Source: an uncultured Desulfobacterales bacterium (lineage in GTDB: Bacteria; Desulfobacterota; Desulfobacteria; Desulfobacterales; UBA11574). Taken from it: 6,369 bases of DNA. The stretch covers positions 1 through 6,369 of the forward strand of contig CALANC010000017.1 of NCBI GenBank assembly GCA_937925895.1. The letters are read 5' to 3'. The stretch's first letter is position 1. The number at the start of each line of letters is the position of its first letter. Of this stretch, positions 6,152 to 6,369 are shown one piece after another. The notes below the pieces were generated by a model. The model was not told the origin of the DNA. It made no database searches and was given only the letters and a program-made list of their open reading frames with translations. Position numbers and translations under genes: made by a program.

Positions 6152-6369
6152 CTTACCTAAAATCAAAGCTCTTCTCTTTATGAAAGGACATTCCGAAAGG
6201 GTCCCTAAAAAGAATATTAAACCTTTTTGTGGACGGCCGCTGCTTCATTGGATATTGGAGACACTCACCCTGTGCAGATATATTGACGAGATCGTGCTCA
6301 ATACCGACGATTTAGAAATAGCACGCTTGGCTAAGGAACATTTTGAAGTGACGATCCACATGCGACCGG
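6144..6369 (+). CDS. NeuA-like acylneuraminate/CMP-sugar cytidylyltransferase (3' end outside window)
   Basis: Only the first 75 codons are present; the frame is open to the end of the window. The protein starts MSDLPKIKALLFMKGHSERVP. The motif GHSERVPKKN at 15-24 is the nucleotide-binding P-loop-like signature of CMP-sialic acid and CMP-KDO synthetases (R-x-P-x-KN). FCGRPLLHWILETL at 28-41 and VLNTDD at 51-56 continue the Rossmann-like cytidylyltransferase fold. Family knowledge: these enzymes use CTP to activate 2-keto-3-deoxy sugar acids as CMP donors for glycosyltransferases. The start overlaps the aldolase stop by eight bases and has no good SD of its own, so translation probably depends on coupling to the aldolase. 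It could instead be a bifunctional or non-sialic cytidylyltransferase; the missing C-terminal part would tell. Confidence 0.8.
   Translation, partial: MSDLPKIKALLFMKGHSERVPKKNIKPFCGRPLLHWILETLTLCRYIDEIVLNTDDLEIARLAKEHFEVTIHMRP

Overview
The window reads as part of a cell-surface glycan (O-antigen, capsule or lipopolysaccharide-type) biosynthesis locus from a bacterium, most likely Gram-negative. All genes run on the + strand. Base composition is moderate, and visibly more AT-rich in the first ~900 bases. Starts follow Shine-Dalgarno (SD) sites and genes overlap or nearly touch, as in a bacterial operon. Nothing here fixes the species. No tRNA, rRNA, CRISPR array, insertion sequence or convincing terminator was seen.

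Layout. Positions 1-669 encode a small SAM-dependent methyltransferase-like protein whose true start may lie before the window. An AT-rich 226-base gap (670-895) follows. A tight run then begins: a Gfo/Idh/MocA oxidoreductase (896-1894), a GmhA-like SIS-domain sugar isomerase gene broken by an in-frame TAA (1884-2450), a D-2-hydroxyacid dehydrogenase (2457-3374), an SDR oxidoreductase (3398-4156) and an AroB-like sugar-phosphate cyclase (4149-5213). After a 146-base gap come an HpcH/HpaI-type pyruvate aldolase (5360-6151) and, overlapping it by 8 bases, the first 75 codons of a NeuA-like cytidylyltransferase (from 6144, cut by the window end).

How they may work together (inference). The enzyme set suggests a dedicated pathway to an unusual acidic and possibly carbocyclic glycan building block. 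The SIS protein would set up a keto/aldo sugar phosphate. The aldolase would add pyruvate to make a 2-keto-3-deoxy acid. The AroB-like cyclase could close a DAHP-like acid into a carbocycle. Three separate NAD(P) dehydrogenases would adjust oxidation state, the cytidylyltransferase would activate a product as a CMP- or CDP-linked donor, and the methyltransferase might decorate it. The order of steps and the product cannot be read from sequence.

Most notable points: a cyclase that keeps nearly the whole dehydroquinate synthase active site but appears to change a few positions, sitting beside a pyruvate aldolase and a cytidylyltransferase; and a nonsense codon at the normally aromatic position of the GND-Y/F-G motif of the SIS gene, with the reading frame otherwise intact on both sides.
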